DNA of 64,000 nt from Ascochyta rabiei. Its lineage: Eukaryota > Ascomycota > Dothideomycetes > Pleosporales > Didymellaceae. The notes beneath the pieces were generated by a model. That model had not been told where the DNA came from, did not search any database, and saw only the letters and a program-made list of their open reading frames with translations. The DNA lies in contig NC_082414.1 of NCBI RefSeq assembly GCF_004011695.2, forward strand, positions 186,001 through 250,000. Direction: 5' to 3'. Made by a program: the position numbers and the translations under genes. The stretch's first letter is position 1. Each line of letters begins with the position of its first letter. Of this stretch, positions 44,134 to 55,919 are shown in pieces.

Positions 44134-45534
44134 AACCGGATGTAAGCCCGTGCGCCGCCCAGCATCAACACCACGCCGAATTATCACCAAATCACTCAAT
44201 TTTGGAGCCAGATTGATCAGAGAAAATGCTAGAATTTCGTAGCACGTCCTTGAACAACATCTCGACATTCTATCAGCCTGCCAGGGTAGCCTGTGATGGT
44301 TTTGTTGATCTTTTTAGGGTCAAGACCCGCCCACACCTGGTAGAAACGTGAAATCCCTTCAGTTTTTGAGCGACAAGTACGCCTATAAAACCTCTCCTTC
44401 AGTAGAGATACCTAAGTCTCCATAATTAATAGATCTGGAGACTTTGAGCATCCTAAAATGTAGTCCCAGCCATGCTGGTACATGTAATTAAGTGTCTTTT
44501 TAGATGTGTGAGCACTATCCAAGTCCATGTACAATAACCACTCTCCACCACAGTAAAGTAACTTAGTGTATAACGCTGGTAAAATCTTCTTAATAAACAC
44601 CTTGCTTGTTATTTTGCTATTACTGTAAGACGTCTTATATGGCATACACTATGCAAAGTTGTATCTAAGCACACAGAAGAGATGGAACTTTCTCTCCTTT
44701 GCTACCTCTTCTGGCTCTTGCTTCCAGTGCTTATCATACTGCACGTTCTCTGGCTTATTTCTTTCACTCTTGCCTCTTCTCCTCTTGATCTTACGCTTGT
44801 GTCGTGGGCCAGTTTTCTAATGTAACTTATCACACCATAAGACACTCTTCTAGTGTTTATTACGAGGACGCACTTGAAGCTGGGTATTATACCACTCATA
44901 ACGCTTACGCTAATAATAAGGAGGATGATCATCCTCCTAAGCTGCAATATGCTCAGTAATAGGAGCAATCTCCTGCACTCTACGCCATATTGTGATGCGT
45001 GAATAGGCCTCTTTCCCACCTTGTGGAATAACCCCAGCCTTAACCTGTATGTCCTGCCAAGTCTCTGCTTTCTTTTCAAACTAGCAGTGATCTAGATAGT
45101 TGACTATTGCGTGTGCGTCGGCTCTGGTAAGCTGTCGTGGTGCACCCCGTGCATCTGAGTGGTTGCTGTGATGGAGTGTACGTGGCTCCTTAGACTAAGC
45201 AACCTCATAAGCAGTTAAGTAAGGGATATTAAGGGTAGCTTTAATATCTTTAAAAGAGCAAGGTATGTGGTGTACGTCGCAGAAGTGTAGAATACCCAGG
45301 ATTGCACTGCGCTGAGGTGTGTGGAGGTGCTGTTGGGACGCCTCATTAGACACGTACACCGGCGGCGGGGTGTTAAAGTGCTAATGAAAACGTCTCCTAG
45401 CCCTCTTAACTATCTCAGGCATTTAGGGCAAGAAAATTAGGAACAAAACGCGTTGATTTAGGCCTGTAGAGGCCTTGTGGATTCATTAATTTCGTGGTGT
45501 TGATGCCGGGCGGCGCACGGGCTTACATCCGGTT
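44134..45534 (-). mobile_element. Tc1/mariner-type transposon, decayed
   Basis: TIRs of about 45 bp (left AACCGGATGTAAGCCCGTGC, right its complement ending at 45534) are flanked by TA at 44132-44133 and 45535-45536. The minus strand keeps part of a DDE_3 transposase: KVFIKKILPALY then CGGEWLLYMDLDSAHTSKKTLNYMYQHGWDYILGCSKSPDL, including an Asp of the catalytic triad. The remaining parts are broken by stops in TA-rich sequence. The 1.4-kb size is normal for the family. Confidence 0.8.
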
Positions 45535-46165
45535 TATTCGGAAACATGAAAGCCCGAGCTCACCGTTCACTGACACCGCTTGCACTCCCAGTCCTCAGAA
45601 TGCGCGCGAGAGGTGCCCACTCAATTTTCCTTTTGCGTCTTTGATAACCATCGTTAACGCGATGTTATTGCCGAAGGTGTGCAACTTGCACCGGCAGAAA
45701 ATCGTATCTCGCAAAGACAGTGAGAAAGGCAATCATGATCTTTCGAATCACGGGCTTTAGAATCGTCTTAGGACCAGTGTTCAAGCGTTCTTACGAAGTC
45801 ACTCTTATCTGTTGCTGTTTTGAAGACCAAGTTGCCTGCTAGCTCGTCGAAATTACAACCACGGGTCGCTACTTAAAGTGGTTGAAGAACAGGCACCCCA
45901 CAAACATTGTTTATATACTATAGGCTTCGGACAATTTCCCCTCTTTAAGGTCCCTTGCAAAGCAGATAGTCAGAGAACTAATCGTGAAACATGGGTAGAC
46001 TGTGCCAAAGTAAGTTTTGGAAGGTCAACAGTATACTTGGGCAAAGAACTAGCGTTGTCGATGAGTTTAATTTCATTTTGGCATTCTAAACAATATGATT
46101 TCCTAACAACTCACTTGCAGAGGCTGATACCTATCTCAGCCGCAAGTTTCAGCGCGCTGAATATC
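45535..46165. other. Intergenic region, no gene seen
   Basis: Flank between the Tc1-like element and the DUF2237-like gene. A plus-strand frame at 45878-46282 overlaps that gene antisense and is not supported. Confidence 0.35.
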
Positions 46166-46633
46166 TCATGCCGCCGCATATCGCTTCAGTATATCCAATT
46201 CGACTGTCTTCAACGCACTCTCATGTGTACACTCAAGCTTTACAAGCGGTACCTCAACTCCCGCTTCCTTCTCGTGTTTTAACGTTTCCTGCCACCGAGT
46301 TGCCTCTACACACCATCTTTGGCCGGGCCTGACGCCCATCTGTTTGAGATTGATCCCGCCGCTCTTCGATGCAAAATTCAGGAATGATTGCGTGAGCTCG
46401 GCGGCAATGGGGGTTTGTGCATCGCAGAAGCCAGGCTTGAAAACTGATGGTGGTATCGACTTGCTAGCCATGGGATACATTCCACGAGAAGAATGTTGGA
46501 GTAGCGATTCTTGGAGAACTGTAAGACTGTCAGACGATTGACTCAAATTTCCCTCTGGGTCTGCCTGCTCACGAACCATTCTTCTGGGTATCATCAACAC
46601 CGCTGTGGGTTCGAGGTACCTGCGTAGAGGCAT
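46166..46633 (-). CDS. DUF2237-like protein
   Basis: A single frame of 155 residues from ATG 46633. The C-terminal half reads ELTQSFLNFASKSGGINLKQMGVRPGQRWCVEATRWQE, then VPLVKLECTHESALKTVELDILKRYAAA, which follows the DUF2237 pattern (TxxFLxFS..GN.L......PGD.WC....RW....P.V.L.ATHE.AL..V....LK.Y). The usual N-terminal metal-like motif (CCTDP..TGFYRDG) is not found, and only KPGFCDAQ could be its trace, so the gene may be N-terminally divergent, spliced, or decayed. Confidence 0.5.
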   Translation of the reverse strand: MPLRRYLEPTAVLMIPRRMVREQADPEGNLSQSSDSLTVLQESLLQHSSRGMYPMASKSIPPSVFKPGFCDAQTPIAAELTQSFLNFASKSGGINLKQMGVRPGQRWCVEATRWQETLKHEKEAGVEVPLVKLECTHESALKTVELDILKRYAAA

Positions 46634-48835
46634 GAGAATCGTATCCTGTTATTTTCCCCATCTTCTGATCTTGTGGTGATTTGTAGAGTTGGAACAATAT
46701 TTTTGAGCGAAGACGAGTTTGTCATATATGTTTGACTAGATTATACGGACTGCACTAATTTGAGCTATGTACAAACCAACTTTACCCCTTCCTGTGACTG
46801 TAGTCATCCAACCAACGATTCATAGATGCTAAGCACCGACATTTACTTAGCGATGCGCGTGTCATCGCTGCGGAGCGAGCCCCGATCCATGGGCTCGAAG
46901 ATGCATTACGTCACCGCTGTGTCCTCGTCATCGCAGCACAAGACCCGTTTCGAGCAACATCGCAACTTGTGATCACACATGCAAGCTTGGTAACTATCTG
47001 GAATTGTGTATATTACACGATCCACTCCAATAACGTGACGATCGCAGAAGTATGTATCGCGTTCCCTCTCTTTTGTCGTTTGATTGCAGTTGCGCGACCA
47101 TCTCCTACCATGAGGTGACGAGTGCGGCCGACGACATGTGAAGAAGTGGTTCAGATGTGAATAGGCATTAGTCATATTTATGAATGCGCACACATATCAC
47201 ATAAGGCCCAATCTTAGACATGTGATCACTGGGACCACAGCTATGCATTGAGTCCCTGCAAGAACGATCCTGTGCGCGCTCCATGTAAATGCAGCTTTAG
47301 CTTGGTTGGCAAGTAAGTGCACTCACTTCACCACGCGTGCAGGAACAACGGTTACAACGGGTTCGATACACTTGTCTTCATAAATATGAAGATCTGGACT
47401 TTCGAGATCGATAGGTACTGGTCCGTCCTGTTCGCATACTCCACAGTCTTGGGTATTGGTGAAGAGTGAAGTGGATATGTCAACTGGAAGGAAGTCATAA
47501 ACGAAAAAGGTGAGCTGAAGTCTCCTTCTACCATTACTTGGACTCTCCCACTGGCGCCCAAACGCGGTGGACTCGAGAGTGTGGTCGATTTAAACAAGAA
47601 TCCTCTGCTTGGTATACTTCCCGTGTGAGCTGTTGCGCACTGCAAGCAGCTTTCGAGTCTTCGTCACTAGCAGGCGGGGTACTGACAAAATCGCCGACGT
47701 CTGATAAAGCTGGTGAAGGTACAAGTGTCACAAGAGTGTCACAAGGGTGGCATTTGAGCGCACTAGCTACAAGTGGCTGGGAAGGAAGGTGCTAGAACGA
47801 GACCAAGACATTGTGTAAGACTCGCAGTGCGAGAGACACTGAAGCTCTAGGCTAGCCAAGCCACGATGGTGCGGTGAGGATACTTACACCTGTACTTAAC
47901 CGAACATCAATACATATGGTTTCACGACAGCGCCGTACGGAGGAGAATCCACATGCAGGCCTGTATGACAAACTCAAAGTCAGCATAAAACACAGGTGAT
48001 TGCTCAAAGTGAGTATGCTAGTGATGCGCTTTCATGCGGAACAAAATCAATATGATGGCCACTTTGTTCTCACTAAAGGCCTCCATTTCGCATTCAACAA
48101 AACGTTTTCTGTCGTCTGCTTTCGCGCTGGTGTTTCGCAGTTCTGTGGTCTGAACGCTTGACTGATTGAGACATCGGTAAATACACAGGATAGCTTTTGA
48201 ACAATCAAGATGAACGTCCAATCATGTTCAGGAGCCGTCATTTTGCTCACTTGTTTCATTGTAAATACAGGGGGTTGGTAGCTTGGCCCCAGCTGTGGCG
48301 GCTGCCCGCATCTTGTTGACGCTGCTCGTCTACCACTCCCGGTGAACAAAGGTGCTGTTCTGGAGGCCAACCGATGTATAAGTGTCTGGAGGTCAGGTTG
48401 CGCACGCAAAGTTCTGTCATGATTCACCACAATCACTCTCCAACAATAGATGTCGGCACACTCATCTGTTTTTCTTACTGACCATCGTTTACACATACCA
48501 CACTCTGACAGCGTTCTCAGTTCAGTTTCTGAAGCTCTTCAGGCTCTGTTCTTTGACTGAGTAGCACTGCGACCAAGTCTGGCGGAAAGCGCGTCAGGCA
48601 TTACACACGCAGCGCGGCAAGGCAAGATTCTCAGATATGCAAAACAGATACAGAAAACAGACCGTTTCGGCAGGCCCAATTTAGTTCTAGCTCCATCTCA
48701 AACATTTATAACTGGACACTGATTTGGATAGAAAAAAGGGGAAATGGACCGTCAAAAGACAACACGCTTCTACCAGGCAACCATGCCGCTAATAATGTGA
48801 CGAGGATCTGCACAGCATCTCTCACGGCTAATGGT
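46634..48835. other. Gene-poor 2.2 kb
   Basis: I found no gene I can support. An ATG-led minus-strand frame at 48496-48047 (149 aa) and frames near 47.4-47.8 kb on both strands overlap without recognised domains. Confidence 0.35.
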
Positions 48836-49873
48836 ATGGCTGATGTTCCAGCGCCATCCCATAAACGACAAAAAACCACGCCCACGTCCAAAGGGGGAGA
48901 TAGCAATGCCACTGAGCAGCATCCAATCCAACGTTATAGCACCACCCCATCAGAGAGATCTATATTCAATATGAATGAACATATCTTTACTGAGAAAGTA
49001 AGTATTGTGAGAGTGGGAGAGACGGCAGAGAAATGGGAGAACTTTCAGAGACAAGTGGACGAAATTGAAGAACTTCAAGTGGAAAGTCAAGAGGCAAATT
49101 CACAGGAGTTCACCAGGACCGACGCTAAACTCGATGAGTTCCAGTCAAACATCAAAATTATCCGCACAGAGTACGAGAAGGTCCACTCAGAGAACCGAAA
49201 GCTTCAGGAGGAGACACGAGAACAATTGAAAGCGTGTTTGCAAAAAACCGAAGGGAATTTTACAGATATTGGCGCTATCGCCGAGGACATGAGAATAGGG
49301 AAAGCTGACAAGAAACGTATTGATGAGGAGATGTTCTCCCTGAAAGAAGGCTTTGACAAGTTCAAGATACAGTCGCATCGAGATGTAGACTTGATTGGAA
49401 CTGATTTTGATCAGCTCCGACAGCGTGTCACCACTTTAGAGAAGAGAATCGAAGCAGAGGTTTCAAAACGCGAAAAGTCTGAAACGGAGTTGGAAAAGAT
49501 ACAGAAAGACTATCTCACCCTGCAAAGATCAGTGGAAACTTTATCAAGCGAAGCAGAGCGCTGCAGTAAAGCTGATGCCGAAAGATTAGCTGAGTTTGCA
49601 AACAAGCTGAGATCTGACAACGACCACGCCCTCAAAAGTCATGCTGAGGCGTGCGAGAGGAGTTTTCAGACCAGGATCGACGACTTTCATAGCGAAATGA
49701 ACGACTTTATCATGGCCAAACTCGAGGGTTTGCATAGCGAGTTCACAGAACACGAAGCGTGTGTTATTAGCACGGTCACCGGAGTAAATGCACGAATGGA
49801 CGAAGTCCAGGACACAGTCGCTGTCCAGTCTGCAACGCAACAGTTCATAGACGAACTTCTCTCGCAGAACTAA
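48836..49873 (+). CDS. Coiled-coil protein, hypothetical
   Basis: One exon of 345 residues from the first ATG (MADVPAPSHKRQKTTPTSKGG); an upstream in-frame GTG is unlikely. A basic, nuclear-localisation-like HKRQKTT is near the N-terminus. Residues from about 70 to 290 are dense in Glu/Lys/Gln with heptad spacing (VDEIEELQVESQEANSQEF, LEKRIEAEVSKREKSETELEKIQKDYLTLQ), a long coiled coil. No enzyme domain. Plus-strand frames just downstream (49895-50402, rich in Gln/Arg) could be a further exon, but I see no convincing splice sites. Confidence 0.6.
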   Translation: MADVPAPSHKRQKTTPTSKGGDSNATEQHPIQRYSTTPSERSIFNMNEHIFTEKVSIVRVGETAEKWENFQRQVDEIEELQVESQEANSQEFTRTDAKLDEFQSNIKIIRTEYEKVHSENRKLQEETREQLKACLQKTEGNFTDIGAIAEDMRIGKADKKRIDEEMFSLKEGFDKFKIQSHRDVDLIGTDFDQLRQRVTTLEKRIEAEVSKREKSETELEKIQKDYLTLQRSVETLSSEAERCSKADAERLAEFANKLRSDNDHALKSHAEACERSFQTRIDDFHSEMNDFIMAKLEGLHSEFTEHEACVISTVTGVNARMDEVQDTVAVQSATQQFIDELLSQN

Positions 49874-50804
49874 AAAACCACTGAGTTCCTTCTTTTGCAC
49901 ACCACGAGTTCATATATGGATATTTCGTCCCACGTTCAACGTTCTCAGACCCCGTTAGCCAAACACCAGAAGAAGGTACGTTTGCAACAGAACTGGGTTA
50001 GCAAGAGAATACAGCTTATGGATGAAAAGATTTCAGAAGTCTCTGCGCCCCGACACTTTACATGGACGCCGCCAGCGCAACTTGCAGTCCCAAATGCGCA
50101 ACAGGCGCATCAAGGGTATGCCGACATCTCCAGATGATTGACCAGCAGCTAGCTCGTCGTAAGATTCAACCATGGGTCTTTGAACAGCACATCAGATTGC
50201 CGAGGCAGCAAGCTGGAGTTGCAGACCGCCAACCCAGCCTCCACGCTCTGGTATCGCTCCCATCAGCACGTCCCGGTAGCCAGTAGCAGTCGGCCCAACT
50301 AGCGCGACCAGACCTGCCAGCAGAAGATGAGCTAGCCACTACACAGCACTCGGATGTATCAGACTCGGAAGACGGCTCAGCAGCATCAATGAGAGAGCAA
50401 TGAGTGGACGTTTGGGGGGGATTTGACTTGGATATCGGCCACTACTGCAACCAAGCTTAAATGGATGTCTCTATCCGTTCATCATACAGAAGACCAGAGT
50501 ACAAGAAAAAGCGGTAAGGATGATTATTGGGGGCATTACAGGTGACACAAGCGCGTGCAGCCTAGAGCGCTGCATGTGTGAATGCGCCTCCGCGGACGCA
50601 CCTGAATCACCGTGTAAGCACTTTCATTCACAGCAAACGCCCTGTCGCGCCGACCCACGTGTGCCTAGCCGAGTTACACACTTTATACGAGATCATTGAC
50701 GTCCTGGAGCCGAAATTTGGTTTACATACATACTACGATGATCATAGCCGAGACGACTGATATCAAATCATTTCACTATCCTCTCTACGGTGTGAAGTAG
50801 CGTC
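49874..50804. other. Spacer with possible extra coding exon
   Basis: Open, Gln-rich plus-strand frames at 49895-50137 and on to about 50402 may belong to the coiled-coil gene. Beyond that nothing is seen before the UreG 3' end. Confidence 0.3.
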
Positions 50805-51727
50805 TCAAGACATGCTGTAGCTCCTCTCTTGGCCTTGTTCGGCGTCATCCATCAGTGTTGGCTCGAACTTGCTCTTTCGCGCTTGCGTAGCCCCTGAAGC
50901 CTTCCATGCTGACAGAATCAGGTCAACAATAGCATCCACACCCTGGCCTTTCTTCACGACCGCAAAGATCGTTGGCCCACCCTCGCGCATCCTCCTGCTG
51001 TCGCGTTCCATAACATTCAAATCCGCACCCACGGCCTCGGCTAGGTCGATCTTGTTTACCACCAGCAGATCGGACTGCGTGATGCCTGGTCCGCCCTTGC
51101 GAGGGATCTTGTCGCCGCCGGACACATCGATGATGTAGATAATAAAATCAGCAAGCTCGCGCGAATAGTTGGCTGCGAGGTTGTCGCCGCCGGATTCGAT
51201 AAGCAGGAGGTCGGTATTGAACTTGTGGTGGAGATTTGTCAGGGTCAGGAGGTTGACCGAGATGTCTTCACGGACGGCGGCGTGAGGGCAGCCTCCCGTC
51301 TCAACAGCGACAATGCGTTCACTAGGGTGGTCAGATCCGGGTGTGCTTCAAGATTTTAGCATGCTTACGCTGGGAGCGCTTTGTGTCTAGTCAAGAACTC
51401 GCCGTCTTCTCTTGTAAAGATGTCGTTGGTCACTGCAGCTATGCCAAAGCGTTGTCGAAGTGCTTTGCATAGAGCCAACATGAGGGCCGTCTTTCCGGAG
51501 CCTACAGGTCTGTACAGTGTTAGTACACTTACCGGCAACGTTTGCACAGTCTGATCTCACCCTCCAATGCCTACTGTGAACGCCCTGTCCTCCCAATCTC
51601 TGCCCTCAATGATAGGCATCTCGCGTCCCACGAAGCTACCAGGTCCATCTAGGATCTCGTGGGTATGCCCGTGATCAGCAGCAGCGTGCGAGTGCGAGGG
51701 GCCGTCATGTGAGTGACTGTGCGACAT
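50805..51727 (-). CDS. ureG: Urease accessory GTPase UreG
   Basis: A GTP-dependent nickel chaperone that activates urease in the cytosol. Exons 51727-51561, 51509-51369 and 51321-50805 give 274 residues. The N-terminus is His-rich ([23 protein letters not shown]), as in eukaryotic UreG, and may bind nickel. The P-loop [13 protein letters not shown] is completed across the first intron. [29 protein letters not shown] (the Cys-Pro-His metal site), [17 protein letters not shown] and the guanine-binding NKIDLAE follow in family order. No other urease gene is in the window. Confidence 0.95.
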
Positions 51728-52560
51728 TGTGGACGATGTGCAGTGAAAGTTGACGTTATCAGACCCTGATGTTTACAGAGAAAGCGTGAAGCTTGACAAT
51801 GGCGGGGCAGGAACCAGGGTGGGGCGGGGCTTCACACCCACCCATGTCAACGCGGTCGCGTCTGACTGTCAATCACCTTCGTCCCCACAATCATGAATCA
51901 GCCACAGGCAAATGGACAAGGTCATAATTCCCCACATCTCTCTCCAAGACCGAAGGCTGCTCGAGATCGTCGACGCAAGAGATGACATGATCGCGACCGG
52001 CCTAGGCAAAGCGCGAACGCTATGGCCGTATCGGGAACAGGATCATGGCTGCGTGACGGCCTATTTACTGCGTCTCATCCCCTGCTTTCATCACGGCACG
52101 CGGTCCTGCTCATATGATGCGCAATTATTTCTCGCGTACCTGACTGCCTCCACCAGCATGTTCCCGAACAATCGTCTTGACACTTCCGCATTCGTGAGCT
52201 TTGTGGCCGCTCTGGGAAGGATCTTCGTAGCTCCTGTGCGGCATCTTCACCAATGTTAGCGACGCGCCGCGAATATGGATGACATGGCCGCTCATTTCCA
52301 CGGACAACAGTCATTTTTGCCGCCGTTTATGCATCGTACGATGCTCTGCAAGAAGATGTAAAAGCCTCGACAACCTCTGTGCGTGTAGTAGGAGGAGAAA
52401 TCGCTGTTCTGCTTCAGTAAAAATTCCGATCCGCATGCGGTGAGATCGCACACGCCTATTAGTTCGCTTCGTCACCACTCATTACAGTCTCGTATTCATC
52501 TTTATTCTCTTTTACTCTCTTTCCTAACGCCTATACGTTGTAATTGTCTAATCACGAGCC
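51728..52560. other. Divergent promoter region, no gene supported
   Basis: Between UreG and the next plus-strand gene. An open frame at 51912-52259 has no recognised domain. Confidence 0.35.
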
Positions 52561-53603
52561 ATGACGACGGCTTGGAACAAGTCGCAACATACGTCTTTTC
52601 TCTTATGGGACATCGATCGCGAGTTCCAAAATGCATACGAACTTTATGAACAACTTCGGGCCAAGTCTGGCCAAAAGAGATCAGCGTGGTCGCGCCTAGC
52701 CGCCAGGAGCCCAGACGACGACCTTGCAAAGGCGTTGAGCCTAGGACGTGAAGTAAGAATCTTCATGCAGACTGGCAAGAAACGATTTGGATCGCGATTC
52801 GAACAAGGCGACTGTATGTGTAAATCCACGTGATACCATAACAGCACTAATAGTCTCCAGCTACATGTCACACCGCCCTCGAGGCCCAGCTCATTCGGAT
52901 CCAGTACGAAGTCCGCGAACTTCTCTGCGACAGTGCTGTGTCTCAGGCAGTTTCCATACCATACGACGAAATCATAACCACGTCGAGGAGTATCCGTCGT
53001 ATCTGCTTGGAGGCCTTGTATGCACAATTCGACCGCTTCTCCACACCAACATCCTTGCTGTACCTACCACCTCCACGGTTCAAAGTACAGTACTGCACAT
53101 TTGCGGAGCAGCTACGTGAAGACTTAATTTCATCAGAAGGTAGTAGCCTGCAGACCAAGAGATTACGCCCACGTGATCGCCACGACGACCGAGAAATTTG
53201 CCCTGATTGCGACACATGCGTCTCTGTCGCAACACATTCCGGTCTTCCCGACGCCCGGTGCATCCTCTTCAGCTCACACGTCAAACCGGAGCGCGGTAGC
53301 ACCAAAGAAAATGCAAGCTACGCGTGTAATAGCTGCTACAAGACCTTTGACGACTCGTACGCATTTCTGGACCACATCTTCCAGAAACAGATCGGTAGTG
53401 ATTTTAGCTGTCTGCGCCAATCGAGTCCAGACCTGTCCATCCACGAGCTGGATCGTTCGCTCATCGAGCAATGCTTCAAGAACTGCCTTGTGCGTGAGCT
53501 GTCGCGGACCACAAGCGAAAAAGCAGCAGTGGGCCAGGTTGTCGTACAGGAGAAGGAGATCGAGCTGAAACTGAACAGCTTGACCAGCGCTACGTCCTGG
53601 TAG
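52561..53603 (+). CDS. Hypothetical protein with a Cys-rich finger-like segment
   Basis: Exons 52561-52813 and 52861-53603 give 331 residues; the 47-nt intron has a CACTAATAG branch region and splits a Ser codon. The N-terminal 150 residues are helical and charged (EFQNAYELYEQLRAKSGQ). A Cys cluster ICPDCDTC lies near residue 190, followed by YACNSCYKTFDDSYAFLDHIF, a C-x2-C...H arrangement resembling half of a C2H2 finger. No known family. Members of this sort occur as lineage-specific genes in Dothideomycetes (inference). Confidence 0.6.
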
Positions 53604-54938
53604 TCCTTCGAAACCCGGTTCTGAATTTTTCCCGCAAACTTAATGCTTTTAATCGCCATATACCCGCGCCAAGAAGTAATGTAACGTACATAGAATCCAA
53701 CGAATGTATAATGCCACACTCTCCTTGCCCTTATCAATGCAGATCCCCAAACCCTCAGAACAAGGTACCAACAACACCACACATTCACCCCTTCTGCACC
53801 ACCTACACAGCCGTCCACCTTGTCCCCAGCCTTGGCCACAGCGCCCAAACCAGCCTTGACAAGCCGCTTGGCTACAGCTAGTCGCTCTGCGTTTCCTTGC
53901 ACAACCGGGCCGCAGCCTCGCCAAGATCGCGCATTCCATGCCAACCCGGCGTCCTGGAGTGTCGGTGATATTGCAGAGCCGTTGCTTCCCTTTGCACCTG
54001 ATAAGACGAGACGAGATGACGTAGATGATAAAGAATCCTTGTGCGCGAACCGGCGAGAAAGCCAACGCGGTCTACACTTTAGCCTGCCTGCCTGCCTCAC
54101 TTACCGACTCTACTCTACCAAACACAAACACAACCACAACATCAGCTGAACACCGCCCACCACCACACCGCAGCGGAAACACCATCTCTCCGCCAACCCG
54201 CCTGGACGCTCTTGGCCCTCCCCTCGCGCCAAACAGCCCCACACCGGACCGAACAGCCCAGAACACAAGGCGAGTCACCGCCTCGTCTTGAAGGGGGTGG
54301 AAACGCCTCGTCGGAAACCTCTGGTCCTCTGGGCATGCAAGGTTTGGCCGAGGGTGGGTGGAAACTCTATTCCACACCGTCTGGCAGTCGGTTGCGGGTG
54401 GGGATCGTTGGTTCGTCGAGAGGGGTGCGCGGCGTGGAAAGTGGCGCGTCCAGTAGCGCGGGGCGAAGCTTTGGGGCTGTGGGGGTTGGGGTGCGGTGTG
54501 CTTTGGGCACGGGGTGCGGCGGCTTGGGAGGGGGCTTGGTAATGTGATGGTGAGGATTGTTGCCTTGTTGATTGCCTGCTAGCGTTGGCGTGCGAGTGTG
54601 GAGAAAGAAAATAAGTCAAATGAGCAGTTTTGATACAGTGTTGGTGTTGATGTTGTTTGGTATTGATGTAAGATGGGGTATAATCATACGGAGAGTAAAG
54701 TCTCGAATCCGTCCTTAAAGCCTTGTCCAAAAGGAAAAACCCTCCACTCTGGACCCAAGAACGCCGTGCTGTCATGCCAGAGCAGCCCTTCCATCATCTG
54801 AGGATCCATGTACGCCGTGCCATGCTGCTGACATCTGTCCGTTGCAACTGGAACAGCGCTAAGAAATGCTGAAATCATAATGCGCGAATCGATTTTTTTC
54901 GTACAAGGCTGCTCTCTCTCGATGCTCGCGAGTACAGC
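53604..54938. other. Gene-poor 1.3 kb
   Basis: Nothing firm. A minus-strand frame at 54878-54684 (ending GQGFKDGFETLLSV) could be a terminal exon of an unrecognised gene but has no supported partner. Confidence 0.35.
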
Positions 54939-55919
54939 TCATCTCAAGCCTCGCAAAAGCCATCTTTCCCAGTGATTCCTGACGCCAAGAATGCAATCCT
55001 TGCCATCGTTGTGGCGGCCGCCATCGTGACCGCCAGGGTCGCCAAGGATCGAAGAGAAGAACCAGAAGCCTGCAGCTGTCCACGCAGCAACGGCGATACC
55101 GAATGCGATGATGGGTGAGAACAGGTGGATGACGAGTAGCATGGGTACACTGTAGCTCTCTGAGGCGTCGAACGAGTAGACCAGGTGGAGTTGCAGGTTC
55201 AGAGCGGGTGCGAGAAAAGTAGTGAGTTGGGCGGAGAGCGATGGGCGGCTGGTGCAGAAGCGCAGGGGATAGAGCGCAAGCGAGACCAGGGTTGCGATGA
55301 CGGTCCAGAAGGTGATTGCGATGGAGAGAAGCGCGCACGGGGCGGAGAGGTAGAACTGAAAGAAGATTAGCACGTGTCGAGCTTGTGCGTGTGCGGGGGA
55401 GTGCCGTACCAGGAGTTGCCAGGCCTTGTCTTCGGGGCCTTTCTCGTGGTATTCGCTCTTGTCGTACACGACGGCAGCCGCGTCTGGAAGCGAGGCGCGG
55501 TTCTGCGAGCGGTGTTCGCGCGGCGAATCGTAGTAGTCGGCCTTCTCTGGGTCCAGGTGTGCGCGCGGCGGGTACGACAGGCTGCGGCTCTGACGGGCCT
55601 GGGTCTCGTGGATCTCCGTTATGGAGCGGTGCTTGCGTGCTGCATGGCTGGAGATGCTGCTGCTGGGGCTTGGCGGCACAGAGGCGCTTGGCGACAAGGG
55701 CGAGAGGACGGAATCATGCGCGCGGCCTGGGGCGGCCTGGGTTCGACGGTGGGTGCGCGCGCTGTCCTTGGCGGCGCGAGCGTCCTTTTCGTTGTATTCA
55801 GAGTCGCAGTCGTAGTCGGTGTCGGCGGGCAGCGACGGGCTGCTGCTGTGGCTTGGAGCGCTTGGAGCGCTTGGAGCGTGTGTGGCCGAGTAAGGCACCG
55901 GCGGGTTTCGGGATTCCAT
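54939..55919 (-). CDS. Membrane protein with long polar N-terminus, hypothetical
   Basis: I place an intron at 55409-55356 (donor GTACGG, acceptor CTTTCAG, CTAAT branch), giving exons 55919-55410 and 55355-54939 and 308 residues. The intron is 54 nt, in frame and stop-free, so the unspliced frame (326 residues) is also open. The N-terminal 165 residues are Ser/Pro/Ala-rich and disordered; two or three hydrophobic segments follow (CALLSIAITFWTVIATLVSLAL, VPMLLVIHLFSPIIAFGIAVAAW, AAGFWFFSSIL). The C-terminus is short and basic. No known domain. Confidence 0.6.
   Translation of the reverse strand: MESRNPPVPYSATHAPSAPSAPSHSSSPSLPADTDYDCDSEYNEKDARAAKDSARTHRRTQAAPGRAHDSVLSPLSPSASVPPSPSSSISSHAARKHRSITEIHETQARQSRSLSYPPRAHLDPEKADYYDSPREHRSQNRASLPDAAAVVYDKSEYHEKGPEDKAWQLLVRHSPAHAQARHVLIFFQFYLSAPCALLSIAITFWTVIATLVSLALYPLRFCTSRPSLSAQLTTFLAPALNLQLHLVYSFDASESYSVPMLLVIHLFSPIIAFGIAVAAWTAAGFWFFSSILGDPGGHDGGRHNDGKDCILGVRNHWERWLLRGLR
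55858..55886 (+). repeat. 10-bp tandem repeat within coding sequence
   Basis: Almost three copies of GCTTGGAGCG, coding APSAPSAPS on the minus strand in the disordered part of the hypothetical membrane protein. Confidence 0.7.

Noticed and set aside
48047..48496. ATG-led minus-strand frame of 149 residues
   Set aside because: No domain, low-complexity coding signal and competing overlapping frames on both strands; not enough to call a gene.
53336..54100. 254-residue minus-strand frame
   Set aside because: Mostly antisense to the spliced hypothetical gene at 52561-53603, whose frame and intron are coherent.
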